From assembly GCA_902594235.1 (NCBI GenBank), contig CACJLJ010000001.1, positions 372,001-436,000 on the forward strand: a stretch of DNA of 64,000 nt. Direction: 5' to 3'. Positions 15,836-24,504 of this stretch are shown one piece after another (positions within the stretch are counted from its first letter, which is position 1; each line of letters starts with the position of its first letter). The stretch is from an uncultured Pelagibacteraceae bacterium. Its GTDB lineage: Bacteria > Pseudomonadota > Alphaproteobacteria > Pelagibacterales > Pelagibacteraceae. The notes beneath the pieces are model-generated. The model was not told the DNA's origin. It did not search any database and was given only the letters and a program-made list of their open reading frames with translations. A program made the translations under genes and the position numbers.

Positions 15836-16633
15836 TTAATTTTCTTTCCCCATAATTTCTTCTTCCATATTCCAAATCATTTCTAAAATTTCTTCACGTT
15901 TTGCAGAAAATTCTTTATTCTTTTTAATTTCTCTCAAATCGTCTTTTAATCCCATCGACGCAAAAGGAAGATTGTATTCTTTATGTATTCGCCCTGGTCG
16001 AGGTGCCATTACATATAACCTTTCACCAAGCAATAAAGCTTCTTCAACAGAGTGAGTAATTAAAATAATTGTTTTTCCAGTTTCTTTCCAAATTTTTAGA
16101 ACTAATGATTGCATCTTTTCTCTTGTTAATGCATCAAGCGCTCCTAATGGTTCATCCATTAGAATTAAATCAGGATCGTTTATTAAACATCTAGCAAGGG
16201 CAACTCTTTGCTGCATCCCTCCAGATAATTGATAGGTTGGTGTATTTCCAAATCCTTTTAATCCAACTATTTCTAACCATTCATCAACTTTTTTTTGAGT
16301 CTTAATTGGATCTTCATTTTTCATTCTTAATCCAAAGTTGACATTTTCAGCTACTGTTAGCCATTCAAATAATGCCCCTTGTTGAAAGACCATTCCTCTT
16401 TCAACCCCAGGACCATCAATCTCTTTATTGTTTAAAGTAATGCTTCCAGATGTAGGTCTTATAAAACCTGCGGTGATATTTAATAAAGTTGTTTTTCCAC
16501 AACCTGATGGACCAAGAACAGTTAAAAGTTCTCCTTTTTTTAGAGTGAAATTTAAATCTTTTAAAGCATGAACAGTTTCTCCTTTTGGAGTTTTGAAAAT
16601 CATATTTAGATTTTGAGAAACTAAATCACTCAT
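15836..16633 (-). CDS. tauB: TauB-like ABC transporter ATP-binding protein
   Basis: This 265-residue ABC ATPase has Walker A GPSGCGKTT at 41-49, a Q-loop VFQQGAL near 82-88, signature LSGGMQQR at 136-143, Walker B LILMDE at 156-161 and the switch His in THSVEEA. The nitrate/sulfonate/taurine subfamily is suggested by EPLGALDALTRE and RPGRIHKE. It powers import through the extended TauC. The binding-protein gene tauA lies 87 bases upstream on the same strand, across a strong stem-loop that could lower downstream expression. Confidence 0.88.
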   Translation of the reverse strand: MSDLVSQNLNMIFKTPKGETVHALKDLNFTLKKGELLTVLGPSGCGKTTLLNITAGFIRPTSGSITLNNKEIDGPGVERGMVFQQGALFEWLTVAENVNFGLRMKNEDPIKTQKKVDEWLEIVGLKGFGNTPTYQLSGGMQQRVALARCLINDPDLILMDEPLGALDALTREKMQSLVLKIWKETGKTIILITHSVEEALLLGERLYVMAPRPGRIHKEYNLPFASMGLKDDLREIKKNKEFSAKREEILEMIWNMEEEIMGKEN

Positions 16634-16659
16634 AAAAATCTTTATATTTTAATTTTTAA

Positions 16660-16700
16660 TAAAAAAATAGGCACCAATTCAATAAAATTGGCGCCTATTT
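16660..16700 (-). terminator. Intercistronic stem-loop between tauA and tauB
   Basis: AAATAGGCACCAATT (16665-16679) pairs with AATTGGCGCCTATTT (16686-16700) over 15 positions with a six-base loop. The single non-Watson-Crick position is a G-U pair in the minus-strand RNA. On the minus strand it is followed by a run of seven T. It lies downstream of tauA and upstream of tauB, where a partial terminator or RNA-stabilising hairpin would keep the binding protein in excess over the transporter. A weaker hairpin of TTACCTTT with AAAGGTAA covers the tauA stop. Confidence 0.75.
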
Positions 16701-16720
16701 AAATTTTAATTACCTTTATA

Positions 16721-17662
16721 TTATAAAGGTAAGAAACTTGTGTCTACGTTTCCTCTTGGTGTTCCCATTCCTTTTAAGAATGCATCAAGATTTCCACTCT
16801 CCATAGATTGTTTTGTTTCTTCTGGAGTTAGGAATTTAAAGCCACTTAAAGTTTCTTTCATATCAGCAACTTTCATTTCAGAAGCTTTTGACATTGAATT
16901 CATATCGCTTTTTCCAGCTCTATATCTTGCATTTGCTTCATGAGTTACTTCGATAAAAGTTCTAAGCATGCCAGGATTTTCCTTCATAAACTTTGTAGTT
17001 ACTGAAGTGATATCTATACCTAAGATACCAGCATCTCTAGCTTCTTGAACTGTAAGTAATCTAGATCCAACTGCAGTTGCAGCTTTAATAGAGTTACCAC
17101 CAAATAAACATGCCATAACAACATCACCACTTACTAATGCAGCAGCTCCCTCTTCAGGATCCATTTGAATTATATCCATTTTTTTTCTGTCAGCTCCAAC
17201 AACTTTCATACTTTCATCGAAAACATATTCAGCCATTGTTCCTAGTGGAACAGCAACTTTTTTTCCTTCTAACTCTGTTGCGTTTGCTTTTGTAATACCA
17301 GAAGCATTAGATGTTACACAAGTAGTACCACCCATTCCGTATTCCATAGCAATATCAACAAGTTTGATAGGTGCTTTTGATTTTACCGCATTAATGAAAG
17401 GAACTAGACCTTGAGAATAAGAGATATCGATATCTCCTGCTAACATAGCATCAGTCATTGCTCCTCCATTAGTGAAATTTGTCCACTTAACAGGAACTCC
17501 TAAAGCTTTAGCAAAGTTCTTTTTCATCATATCTTCAAGATTTGGACTTGGCCATTCTAAAAAGTATGCAACTCTAACTTCGTTAGCTGCTGAATTAGCA
17601 ACTGAAATTGAAAGATTAAGAGCTACAAAACATCCAAGAATAAAACTTATTATTTTTTTCAT
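16721..17662 (-). CDS. tauA: TauA-like periplasmic binding protein
   Basis: This 313-residue precursor has a Sec signal peptide (MKKIISFILGCFVALNLSIS, cleavage near SANSA). The mature protein opens VRVAYFLEWPSPN, then has FTNGGAMTDAMLAGDIDISYSQGLVPF, the ligand-sensing start of NMT1/TauA-type proteins. LEGKKVAVPLGTMAEYVFD is a second conserved block. Relatives bind taurine, alkanesulfonates or pyrimidine precursors. The linked aminotransferase, alanine dehydrogenase, Pta and HpsN genes favour taurine or another sulfonate. It is divergent from the aminotransferase gene across a 179-base AT-rich gap that must hold both promoters. Confidence 0.85.
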   Translation of the reverse strand: MKKIISFILGCFVALNLSISVANSAANEVRVAYFLEWPSPNLEDMMKKNFAKALGVPVKWTNFTNGGAMTDAMLAGDIDISYSQGLVPFINAVKSKAPIKLVDIAMEYGMGGTTCVTSNASGITKANATELEGKKVAVPLGTMAEYVFDESMKVVGADRKKMDIIQMDPEEGAAALVSGDVVMACLFGGNSIKAATAVGSRLLTVQEARDAGILGIDITSVTTKFMKENPGMLRTFIEVTHEANARYRAGKSDMNSMSKASEMKVADMKETLSGFKFLTPEETKQSMESGNLDAFLKGMGTPRGNVDTSFLPL

Positions 17663-17841
17663 TTATTCCCCTTAGTTGATTATTTATATGTTCTAAGTTT
17701 AAGATTAATTTGTAGTAGATGTAAAACAAAAAAGTGTTTAAATTGAATGCAACTTTGAGTTGTGACATTATTTTGGTGGTTAATTACACACATTTAGTCT
17801 AAAGAATTCTTTAAGTTAAAATTTAAAAAAAAATAAAAAAT

Positions 17842-19188
17842 ATGAGCTCAGAAAAAAGAACTTCAGTACCAAATTCCCTAAATGAACATTGGATGCCTTT
17901 TTCATCAAATAGAGATTTTAAAGAAAATCCAAGACTAATAGTTGAGGCAAAAGGTGTTTATTTAAAAAACCATCAAGGTCAGACACAAATAGATGCGAGC
18001 TCAGGATTATTTTGTAATCCACTAGGTCATGGAAGACAAGAAATCATAGAAGCTATAAGCAATCAGCTTAAAACTTTGGATTATTGTCAGCCATTCCAAC
18101 AAGGATTTGGAGGATCTTTTGAACTTGCTACAAGAATATCAAAACATACACCAGGAAATTTAAATAGAATATTTTATACTATTTGTGGTTCAACAGCAGT
18201 TGAAACAGCAATTAAGATTGGTATTGCATATCACAGAGCAAGAGGAGATAGCCAAAGATTCAGATTTGTAGGAAGAGAACGAGGTTATCATGGAATGAAT
18301 ATTGGAGCTACTTCAGTTGGGGGCATGGTTAATAATGTTAAAACATTCGCAAGTGTATTGATGCCAGGTGTAGTTCATATGAGACATACTCATTTACCTG
18401 AACATAAATTTGTAAGTGGTCAACCAGAAACAGGTGTTGAACTTGCTGAAGATTTAGAGAGAATTTGTACAAATTTTGGAGCAGAAAATATAGCTGCTTG
18501 TATTGTTGAACCTATTGCTGGATCAACAGGAACTTTAGTTCCACCTAAAGGGTATTTACAAAGATTAAGAGAGATTTGTGACAAACATGGAATACTTTTA
18601 ATATTTGATGAGGTTATTACAGGATGGGGGAGAACAGGATCAGCTTTTGCCTCGCAAGAATATGGGGTAACACCAGATTTAATGACAATGGCAAAAGCTA
18701 CAACGAATGGTATTAGTCCTTTAGGAGTTGTTGCTTGTAAAGAAGAAATTTACGATGCAATAATGGATAGTGCACCAAAAGGAACGATAGAATTGTTTCA
18801 TGGTTACACTTACTCAGGAATTCCAATTTCAGTAGCTGCTGGTTTAGCTGTTCAAGATATATTTGAAAAAGATGATATTTTTAATAGAGCAAAAGATTTA
18901 GCACCTTATTTCCAAAAAGGATTAATGTCTTTAAAAGATATTGACGTTGTGGATAATATAAGAGGTTATGGAATGATGGGTGGAATTGATATTAAAATGG
19001 ATAAAAAACCAGGTGTTGCTGGATTTACATGTTTTAAACATTGCTATGAAGCTGGAGTTAATTTTAAAGCTACTGGTGATTGTTTAATAATTGCACCAAT
19101 GTTTATTTGTGAAAAAAAACATATTGATGAAATTATTGAAAAATTGAGAACTGGAATAACTAATTACGCAAAAAGTAAAAAAAATTAA
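17842..19188 (+). CDS. Class III omega-amino acid (beta-alanine/taurine):pyruvate aminotransferase
   Basis: This 448-residue PLP enzyme has STAVETAIK for phosphate binding, the YHG of RGYHGMN stacking on PLP, IFDEVITGWGRTG carrying the PLP-contacting Asp, and the Schiff-base Lys in MTMAKATTNG. LNEHWMPFSSNRDFKENPR at the N-terminus is typical of omega-amino acid:pyruvate transaminases. Such enzymes move the amino group of beta-alanine or taurine to pyruvate, giving alanine. An alanine dehydrogenase gene follows 9 bases downstream, and TauABC is divergent, as in taurine dissimilation clusters. Taurine versus beta-alanine preference cannot be decided by eye. Confidence 0.82.
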   Translation: MSSEKRTSVPNSLNEHWMPFSSNRDFKENPRLIVEAKGVYLKNHQGQTQIDASSGLFCNPLGHGRQEIIEAISNQLKTLDYCQPFQQGFGGSFELATRISKHTPGNLNRIFYTICGSTAVETAIKIGIAYHRARGDSQRFRFVGRERGYHGMNIGATSVGGMVNNVKTFASVLMPGVVHMRHTHLPEHKFVSGQPETGVELAEDLERICTNFGAENIAACIVEPIAGSTGTLVPPKGYLQRLREICDKHGILLIFDEVITGWGRTGSAFASQEYGVTPDLMTMAKATTNGISPLGVVACKEEIYDAIMDSAPKGTIELFHGYTYSGIPISVAAGLAVQDIFEKDDIFNRAKDLAPYFQKGLMSLKDIDVVDNIRGYGMMGGIDIKMDKKPGVAGFTCFKHCYEAGVNFKATGDCLIIAPMFICEKKHIDEIIEKLRTGITNYAKSKKN

Positions 19189-19197
19189 ATTTCAATA

Positions 19198-20316
19198 ATG
19201 ATAATTGGCGTACCTAAGGAGATAAAACCTCAAGAGAATAGAATTGGTTTAACACCAGACAGTGTAAAAACTCTTGTGTCAGAGGGCCACAAAGTTTTAA
19301 TAGAAAATAATGGTGGTTTTGAAGCAGGTTTTGATAATGAACAATATACAAATGTAGGAGCGAAAATTGTTAATAAAGCTTCTGATATTTTTAATGATGC
19401 AGAAATAATTGTTAAAGTGAAAGAACCTCAAAAAGTTGAAGTAGATATGATTAAAGAAAATCAAATCATATATACCTATCTTCACTTAGCTGCTGCAAAA
19501 GAATTAACTGAGGGATTAATTAAATCAAAAAGTATAAATATTGCATATGAAACCGTTACAGATGATAATGGTAGACTTCCATTACTTGCACCAATGAGTG
19601 CTGTTGCAGGTCGTATGTCCGTACAAGCGGGAGCGCACTGTTTAGAAAAAAATCAAAAAGGTAGAGGTGTATTGTTAGGTGGAGCACCTGGAGGTGAACC
19701 AGCAAATGTACTAATTCTTGGTGGTGGAGTAGTTGGTGAGAACGCTGCAATTATAGCTACTGGTATGAGAGCTAAAGTTCATGTTGTAGATAAATCTGAA
19801 GCAAGATTAAAACAATTAGTTGAGATGTTTGGTGATAAAATTATTCCAGAACAAAGTGATAAAATAGATTTAAATAAATTAGTTGCTGAAGCGGATTTAT
19901 TAGTTGGTGGAGTTTTAATACCTGGCGCAGAAGCACCAAAGTTAGTAACTAAAGATATGTTAAAATTGATGAAAAGAGGATCAGTAATTGTGGATGTTGC
20001 TATTGACCAAGGAGGGTGTGTTGAAACAAGTAAACCAACAACGCATGGAGATCCAACATATATAGTGGATGATGTTGTTCACTATTGTGTAGCAAATATG
20101 CCAGGTGGAGTTCCAAGAACCTCTACTTTTGCATTAAATCAAGCAACACTTCCTTATTTAGTAAAACTTGCAAATAAGGGTTATCAAAAAGCTTTAGGTG
20201 AAGATAAAAACTTTTTAGCAGGATTAAATGTTTATAAAGGCCATGTGACTTATAAAGCTGTTGCAGATGTATTTGGACATGAATATGTTGACCCAGGAGA
20301 TGCAATCAAAAATTAA
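19198..20316 (+). CDS. ald: Alanine dehydrogenase
   Basis: This 372-residue protein opens MIIGVPKEIKPQENRIGLTP. It has the substrate-site VKVKEP at 72-77, the catalytic His at 96 in YLHLA, the NAD-binding GGGVVG at 175-180, and MPGGVPRTST near the end. It oxidises alanine to pyruvate and ammonium with NAD. Placed after the transaminase, it would regenerate the pyruvate acceptor and release the nitrogen as ammonium, the same pairing known for taurine degradation (tpa-ald). The next gene starts only 4 bases after its stop, so an operon of three is likely. Confidence 0.93.
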   Translation: MIIGVPKEIKPQENRIGLTPDSVKTLVSEGHKVLIENNGGFEAGFDNEQYTNVGAKIVNKASDIFNDAEIIVKVKEPQKVEVDMIKENQIIYTYLHLAAAKELTEGLIKSKSINIAYETVTDDNGRLPLLAPMSAVAGRMSVQAGAHCLEKNQKGRGVLLGGAPGGEPANVLILGGGVVGENAAIIATGMRAKVHVVDKSEARLKQLVEMFGDKIIPEQSDKIDLNKLVAEADLLVGGVLIPGAEAPKLVTKDMLKLMKRGSVIVDVAIDQGGCVETSKPTTHGDPTYIVDDVVHYCVANMPGGVPRTSTFALNQATLPYLVKLANKGYQKALGEDKNFLAGLNVYKGHVTYKAVADVFGHEYVDPGDAIKN

Positions 20317-20320
20317 ATAA

Positions 20321-22765
20321 ATGGAAAAGAAATTACCAAGTAGCACGAAAGTTGTTGTTATTGGTGGTGGTGTAGTAGGTTGTTCAGTTACTTATCATTT
20401 AGCAAAATTTGGTTGGAAAGATACAATTTTATTAGAAAGAGATCAGTTAACATCAGGAACAACTTGGCATGCAGCAGGACTTGTTAGTCAATTAGGTCCA
20501 ACAGCAGCAATTACAAAAATACGAAAATATACTTTAGATTTATATAAAAAACTAGAAAAGGAAGTTGATCACTCTGCGGGTTTAAGATTGAATGGTGCTC
20601 TTTCAATTGCACAAAATAAAGGGAGATGGCAAGAACTTCAAAGACAAGCAACTACCGCACAACTTTATAATGTTGATGTAAGAATTTTAGATAAAAATCA
20701 AATTAAAAAAGATTATCCAATAATTAACACTGATGAAGTTATAGGTGGCATTTTAATGCCAGGTGATGGAGCGGCTGACCCTTCAGGTGTAACTCATATG
20801 CTTGCAAAAGGAGCAAGAATGGAGGGTGCAAAAATTTTTGAAAAATCACCAGTAGAAGAAATTTTAACTAAAGACGGAAAAATTTCAGGAGTAAAAGTTA
20901 ATGGTCAAATAATTGAATGTGAATATATTGTCTTAGCTTCAGGAATGTGGTCTAGACAAATTGGTGAAAAAGCTGGGGTAAGTATTCCACTTTATCCTGC
21001 AGAACATTTTTATATTATTACTGAACCAATAGAAAATTTATCTAAGACTTTACCTGTTATTCGAGACTTTGATAACAGCACTTATATTAAAGAAGATGCT
21101 GGTAAAATCTTAGTAGGCATTTTTGAGGGAAAATCTATACCAGCTTTTGATAAAACCAATATTGTACCTGATGATTTTTCATTTGGAGAATTTCCTGAAA
21201 ATTTTGAGCATTTTGAACCATATTTAGCATCTGCAATTAAAAGATTTCCAGTTTTAGAAAAAGCTGGAATTAGAAAATTTTTTGCAGGACCAGAATCTTT
21301 TACTCCAGACACCAATACTTTATTAGGGGAAGTTCCAGAAGTTAGGAATTTTTTTGTATGTTGTGGTTTAAATAGTATTGGAATTGGAAGTGGGGGAGGA
21401 GTAGGAAAAGTAACAGCTGAATGGTTGATGACAGGACATATTAATCAAGACATATTCAGCTATGACATTAAAAGATTTCAAAAATTTCATTCAGAATTAG
21501 GTTTTATAAAAAAGAGAATTACAGAAACATTAGGTGATCTTTATGGTATGCACTGGCCCTTTAAACAACATAAGACCTCAAGAAATATAAAAAAACTTCC
21601 TTATCATGATAATCTTAAAAGTTTTGGTGCATGTTTTGGTGTTTCAGCTGGTTATGAAAGACCAATGTGGTTTGCACTTGATGGTGAAATATCTGAGTAT
21701 CAATACAGTTATAATTATCAAAATTGGTTTCCATCAGCAGAATATGAGACCAATAATACGATAAAAAATGTTGGTTTATTTGATTTATCACCTTTTTCTA
21801 AATTTGAGCTTAAATCTGATCAAGCTCATAGGGAATTACAGAGAATTTGTACTGCGAATATAAAAAATGAGATTGGTAAATGTACATATACCAACATGTT
21901 AAATAGTGATGGTGGAATTGAGACTGATTTAACAGTCGTTTGTGTAGATCAAAATCATTTTAGAATTATAAGTTCAGCTGCAACAAGGGAAAGAGATAAA
22001 TTTCATATAAATAAACATTTATCTAAAGGTGTAGAATTAAAAGACATAACAGATGATTATTGTGTATTCGGATTATTTGGTCCAAAAAGTAGAAGTTTAA
22101 TTAAAACAATTTCAAAAGACAGGTTCGATAACAATGATTTTAAATTTGGTACAGCGAAATATATAGTGATAGAAGGGATAAAAATTTGGGCTCAGCGATT
22201 ATCTTATGTTGGCGAATTAGGATATGAATTATACGTAAAAGTTAGCGAAGCTAAGAAAATATATGAATTGCTAATTGAAAAAGGTAAAGATTTTAACCTT
22301 TCAAATTGCGGTATGCATGCAATGGATATTTTGCGAATGGAAAGTGGTTTTTTACATTGGGGCCATGATATATCACCTGAAGAAAACCAATATCAAGCTG
22401 GTTTATCATTTACGATAAGTAATAAAAAAGATGTAGATTTTATTGGTAAAAAAGCTTTAGAAAAAATAAAAAAAAATAAGATTAAAAATAGGTTTGCAAT
22501 GTTTACTTTAAAAGAAAGTAAACCAGGTGAACCTTTATTACTACATGATGAGCCTATTTATTTAGAAGACAAGATTATTGGTAGATCAACTTCGGGGAAT
22601 TACTCATTTAATTTTAAGAAAAATTTAACTTTTGGATATATTAATAATGATTTTTCTAATGAAGAATTAAAAGATAAAAATTTATTGATTGAAGTAGAAA
22701 AAAAGAAATATAAGATTGAACTGATATTAAAACCTTTAAAGCAAAATAATTATAAAAATTTATAA
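20321..22765 (+). CDS. FAD-dependent demethylase (dimethylglycine/sarcosine dehydrogenase type, DAO-GcvT fusion)
   Basis: This 814-residue protein has an N-terminal DAO-type FAD domain (GGGVVG at 15-20). SGTTWHAAGL at 45-54 includes the His that carries covalent FAD in dimethylglycine dehydrogenase. A GcvT-like folate-binding domain follows (about 430-814), with FDLSPFSKFEL, LGYELYV and GMHAMDILRMESG. Such enzymes oxidatively remove N-methyl groups and pass formaldehyde equivalents to tetrahydrofolate. Substrates could be dimethylglycine, sarcosine or another methylated amine from osmolyte breakdown. It is co-directional with ald, 4 bases downstream. Confidence 0.85.
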   Translation: MEKKLPSSTKVVVIGGGVVGCSVTYHLAKFGWKDTILLERDQLTSGTTWHAAGLVSQLGPTAAITKIRKYTLDLYKKLEKEVDHSAGLRLNGALSIAQNKGRWQELQRQATTAQLYNVDVRILDKNQIKKDYPIINTDEVIGGILMPGDGAADPSGVTHMLAKGARMEGAKIFEKSPVEEILTKDGKISGVKVNGQIIECEYIVLASGMWSRQIGEKAGVSIPLYPAEHFYIITEPIENLSKTLPVIRDFDNSTYIKEDAGKILVGIFEGKSIPAFDKTNIVPDDFSFGEFPENFEHFEPYLASAIKRFPVLEKAGIRKFFAGPESFTPDTNTLLGEVPEVRNFFVCCGLNSIGIGSGGGVGKVTAEWLMTGHINQDIFSYDIKRFQKFHSELGFIKKRITETLGDLYGMHWPFKQHKTSRNIKKLPYHDNLKSFGACFGVSAGYERPMWFALDGEISEYQYSYNYQNWFPSAEYETNNTIKNVGLFDLSPFSKFELKSDQAHRELQRICTANIKNEIGKCTYTNMLNSDGGIETDLTVVCVDQNHFRIISSAATRERDKFHINKHLSKGVELKDITDDYCVFGLFGPKSRSLIKTISKDRFDNNDFKFGTAKYIVIEGIKIWAQRLSYVGELGYELYVKVSEAKKIYELLIEKGKDFNLSNCGMHAMDILRMESGFLHWGHDISPEENQYQAGLSFTISNKKDVDFIGKKALEKIKKNKIKNRFAMFTLKESKPGEPLLLHDEPIYLEDKIIGRSTSGNYSFNFKKNLTFGYINNDFSNEELKDKNLLIEVEKKKYKIELILKPLKQNNYKNL

Positions 22766-22783
22766 AATATTTATTAATTCAAA

Positions 22784-22957
22784 TTAATTTAGACTTGATT
22801 TTAAATTTATAAAAATTAAAATTATTCCAACTATCACTATCCAAATTATTAAATTTTTCAAAAAAGTTTTTTTATTTTTATTTGCATATATAAAACCTGG
22901 AAAAACTAAAACGATAAGTAATAATAAATATACGACTGATAAAACTTCGTCATTCAT
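22784..22957 (-). CDS. Small two-helix membrane protein (57 residues)
   Basis: The ORF starts with ATG at 22957, 12 bases downstream of the DUF2237 stop. It encodes two hydrophobic helices (about residues 5-24 and 36-52) around a basic NKNKKTFLKN loop. The YLLLLIVLVFPG start and FLKNLIIWIVIVG second helix resemble the membrane part found at the N-terminus of TIGR02281-type retropepsin-like proteases, but no protease domain follows. The link to that family is a guess. Co-transcription with hisI and the DUF2237 gene is likely from spacing. Confidence 0.5.
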   Translation of the reverse strand: MNDEVLSVVYLLLLIVLVFPGFIYANKNKKTFLKNLIIWIVIVGIILIFINLKSSLN

Positions 22958-22969
22958 AGTTTTAATTCA

Positions 22970-23344
22970 TTATGATAGATCTATTGCAAATTTTTTAAGT
23001 GTTTCAATTGGAAGAATTTTTAAAGTATTTTCATGTGTCCTTTTTAAAAAAATTGGACAACCCTTGCCTGCTTCTACTGCCTTTGCATACCAGCTAGCAC
23101 ATACACACCAACCATCTCCATTTTTAAGACCCGGAAAACCAAATTCTGGATGTGGTGTTATTAAATCATTGCCTGCTTCTTTACACCACTCTAAAAATTC
23201 ATCATTTACTTTTGCACAAACAGTATGGAGTCCGTGATCATTTTCATCAGTATTACAGCAACCATCTCTATACCAACCAGTTATAGGATCTATTGAACAC
23301 TCTTCTAGATCTTCTCCAAGAACATTTTTTTGTTTTTTCTCCAT
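22970..23344 (-). CDS. DUF2237 family protein
   Basis: This 124-residue cysteine-rich soluble protein has the family layout: NVLGEDLEECS at the start, GWYRDGCCNT, HTVCAKV, then the core LITPHPEFGFPGLKNGDGWCVCA and a closing GCPIFLKRTHE. The Cys and His distribution suggests a metal site or disulfide-rich fold, but no function is established. It starts in a one-base overlap with the hisI stop, so it is translationally coupled to a histidine biosynthesis gene. Confidence 0.85.
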   Translation of the reverse strand: MEKKQKNVLGEDLEECSIDPITGWYRDGCCNTDENDHGLHTVCAKVNDEFLEWCKEAGNDLITPHPEFGFPGLKNGDGWCVCASWYAKAVEAGKGCPIFLKRTHENTLKILPIETLKKFAIDLS

Positions 23345-23811
23345 TAAATTTTTGTTGGATTGGGTTGATCTTTGTAAACCTTTTCAGGATCAAATTTTTT
23401 TTTCTTTTCTAAAAATTTCATTTTTATTTCTCTACCATTATCAATAGGTCCTAATGGTAAAGATCTATAAAAACATGACCTATAACCAACGTGACAGCTA
23501 GATCCATCTCCTATATCTACTGTAAGCCAAATTGAATCTTGATCATCGTCAATTCTAATTTCTTTAACTTTTTGTACAAAACCACTAGTTTTTCCTTTGT
23601 GCCAAATGGTATTTCTTGATCTACTAAAATAATATGCCTCTTTTGTTTCTATAGTTTTTTTTAGTGCTTCAACATTCATATAACCGTGCATTAAAATATC
23701 CTTAGTTTTTGAGCACATTGTAATGACTGGAATAAGTCCATCATTATCAAATTTTGGTGAAAGCAGATTGCCTTCTTCGATTTCAAAGACATTTTCTCTT
23801 TTTTTGAACAT
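23344..23811 (-). CDS. hisI: Phosphoribosyl-AMP cyclohydrolase
   Basis: This 155-residue HisI has no fused HisE domain. It hydrolyses the purine ring of PR-AMP, the third step of histidine synthesis. The catalytic and zinc-binding blocks are LMHGYMNVEAL, YYFSRSRNTIWHKG, and the Cys pair in SSCHVGYRSCFYR. The usual D-x-D metal ligands appear as VDIGDGSSCH, with the first conserved Asp present. It is divergent from folE across 76 bases of AT-rich DNA. Confidence 0.93.
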   Translation of the reverse strand: MFKKRENVFEIEEGNLLSPKFDNDGLIPVITMCSKTKDILMHGYMNVEALKKTIETKEAYYFSRSRNTIWHKGKTSGFVQKVKEIRIDDDQDSIWLTVDIGDGSSCHVGYRSCFYRSLPLGPIDNGREIKMKFLEKKKKFDPEKVYKDQPNPTKI

Positions 23812-23887
23812 ATGAGGTGATTATGTAGCATATATATAGATATATTAAATATTTTAAAAAAGCACATTTATAGGTATAAAACTCCAG

Positions 23888-24502
23888 ATGAAATTAGTAA
23901 AAGATATAAACAACAATCAAGAGCGAACAGAAATCACAGACAAGCAGGCTGAGGAAGCTTTTAAAACCATTTTAGCTTGGATGGGTGAGGATCCAAGTAG
24001 AGAAGGGTTGTTAGAAACTCCAAAAAGAGTTGTCAAAGCATTTAAAGAGTATTTTAAGGGTTATAAAGAAGACCCAATACAAATTTTAGATAAAACTTTT
24101 GGTGATGTTGATGGATATGACGACATGGTTATTCAAAAAAATATTTCTGTTCAAAGTCATTGCGAACACCATATGGCACCAATTATTGGCAAAGCTCATG
24201 TTGCTTATATACCAAAAAAGAGAGTTGTGGGGTTAAGTAAATTAGCAAGAGTTGTTGAGGTTTTTTCAAAAAGATTACAAACACAAGAAAGATTAACTAT
24301 GCAGATAGCAAATACACTAATGGAATCTTTGGATGCAAAAGGAGTTGCAGTTACTATTGACTCTACTCATCAGTGTATGACCATGAGGGGAATTAAAAAA
24401 GAACAAGCAACAACAGTTACAAATTATTATTTAGGTCAATTTAAGGAAGATCTGAGTTATCAAAATAGGTATTTAAGGTTAATAAGCAATTCAAAAGATT
24501 AA
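23888..24502 (+). CDS. folE: GTP cyclohydrolase I
   Basis: This 204-residue enzyme opens the pterin ring pathway from GTP to dihydroneopterin triphosphate. GEDPSREGLLETPKRV is the family start motif. VQSHCEHHMAPIIGKAHVAYIP holds the zinc Cys and His ligands. STHQCMTMRGIKK contributes the third zinc Cys and the active-site loop. It is a full-length type IA enzyme. It supplies folate for the tetrahydrofolate-dependent demethylase encoded upstream. The AcuI gene starts 2 bases after its stop. Confidence 0.95.
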   Translation: MKLVKDINNNQERTEITDKQAEEAFKTILAWMGEDPSREGLLETPKRVVKAFKEYFKGYKEDPIQILDKTFGDVDGYDDMVIQKNISVQSHCEHHMAPIIGKAHVAYIPKKRVVGLSKLARVVEVFSKRLQTQERLTMQIANTLMESLDAKGVAVTIDSTHQCMTMRGIKKEQATTVTNYYLGQFKEDLSYQNRYLRLISNSKD

Positions 24503-24504
24503 AA

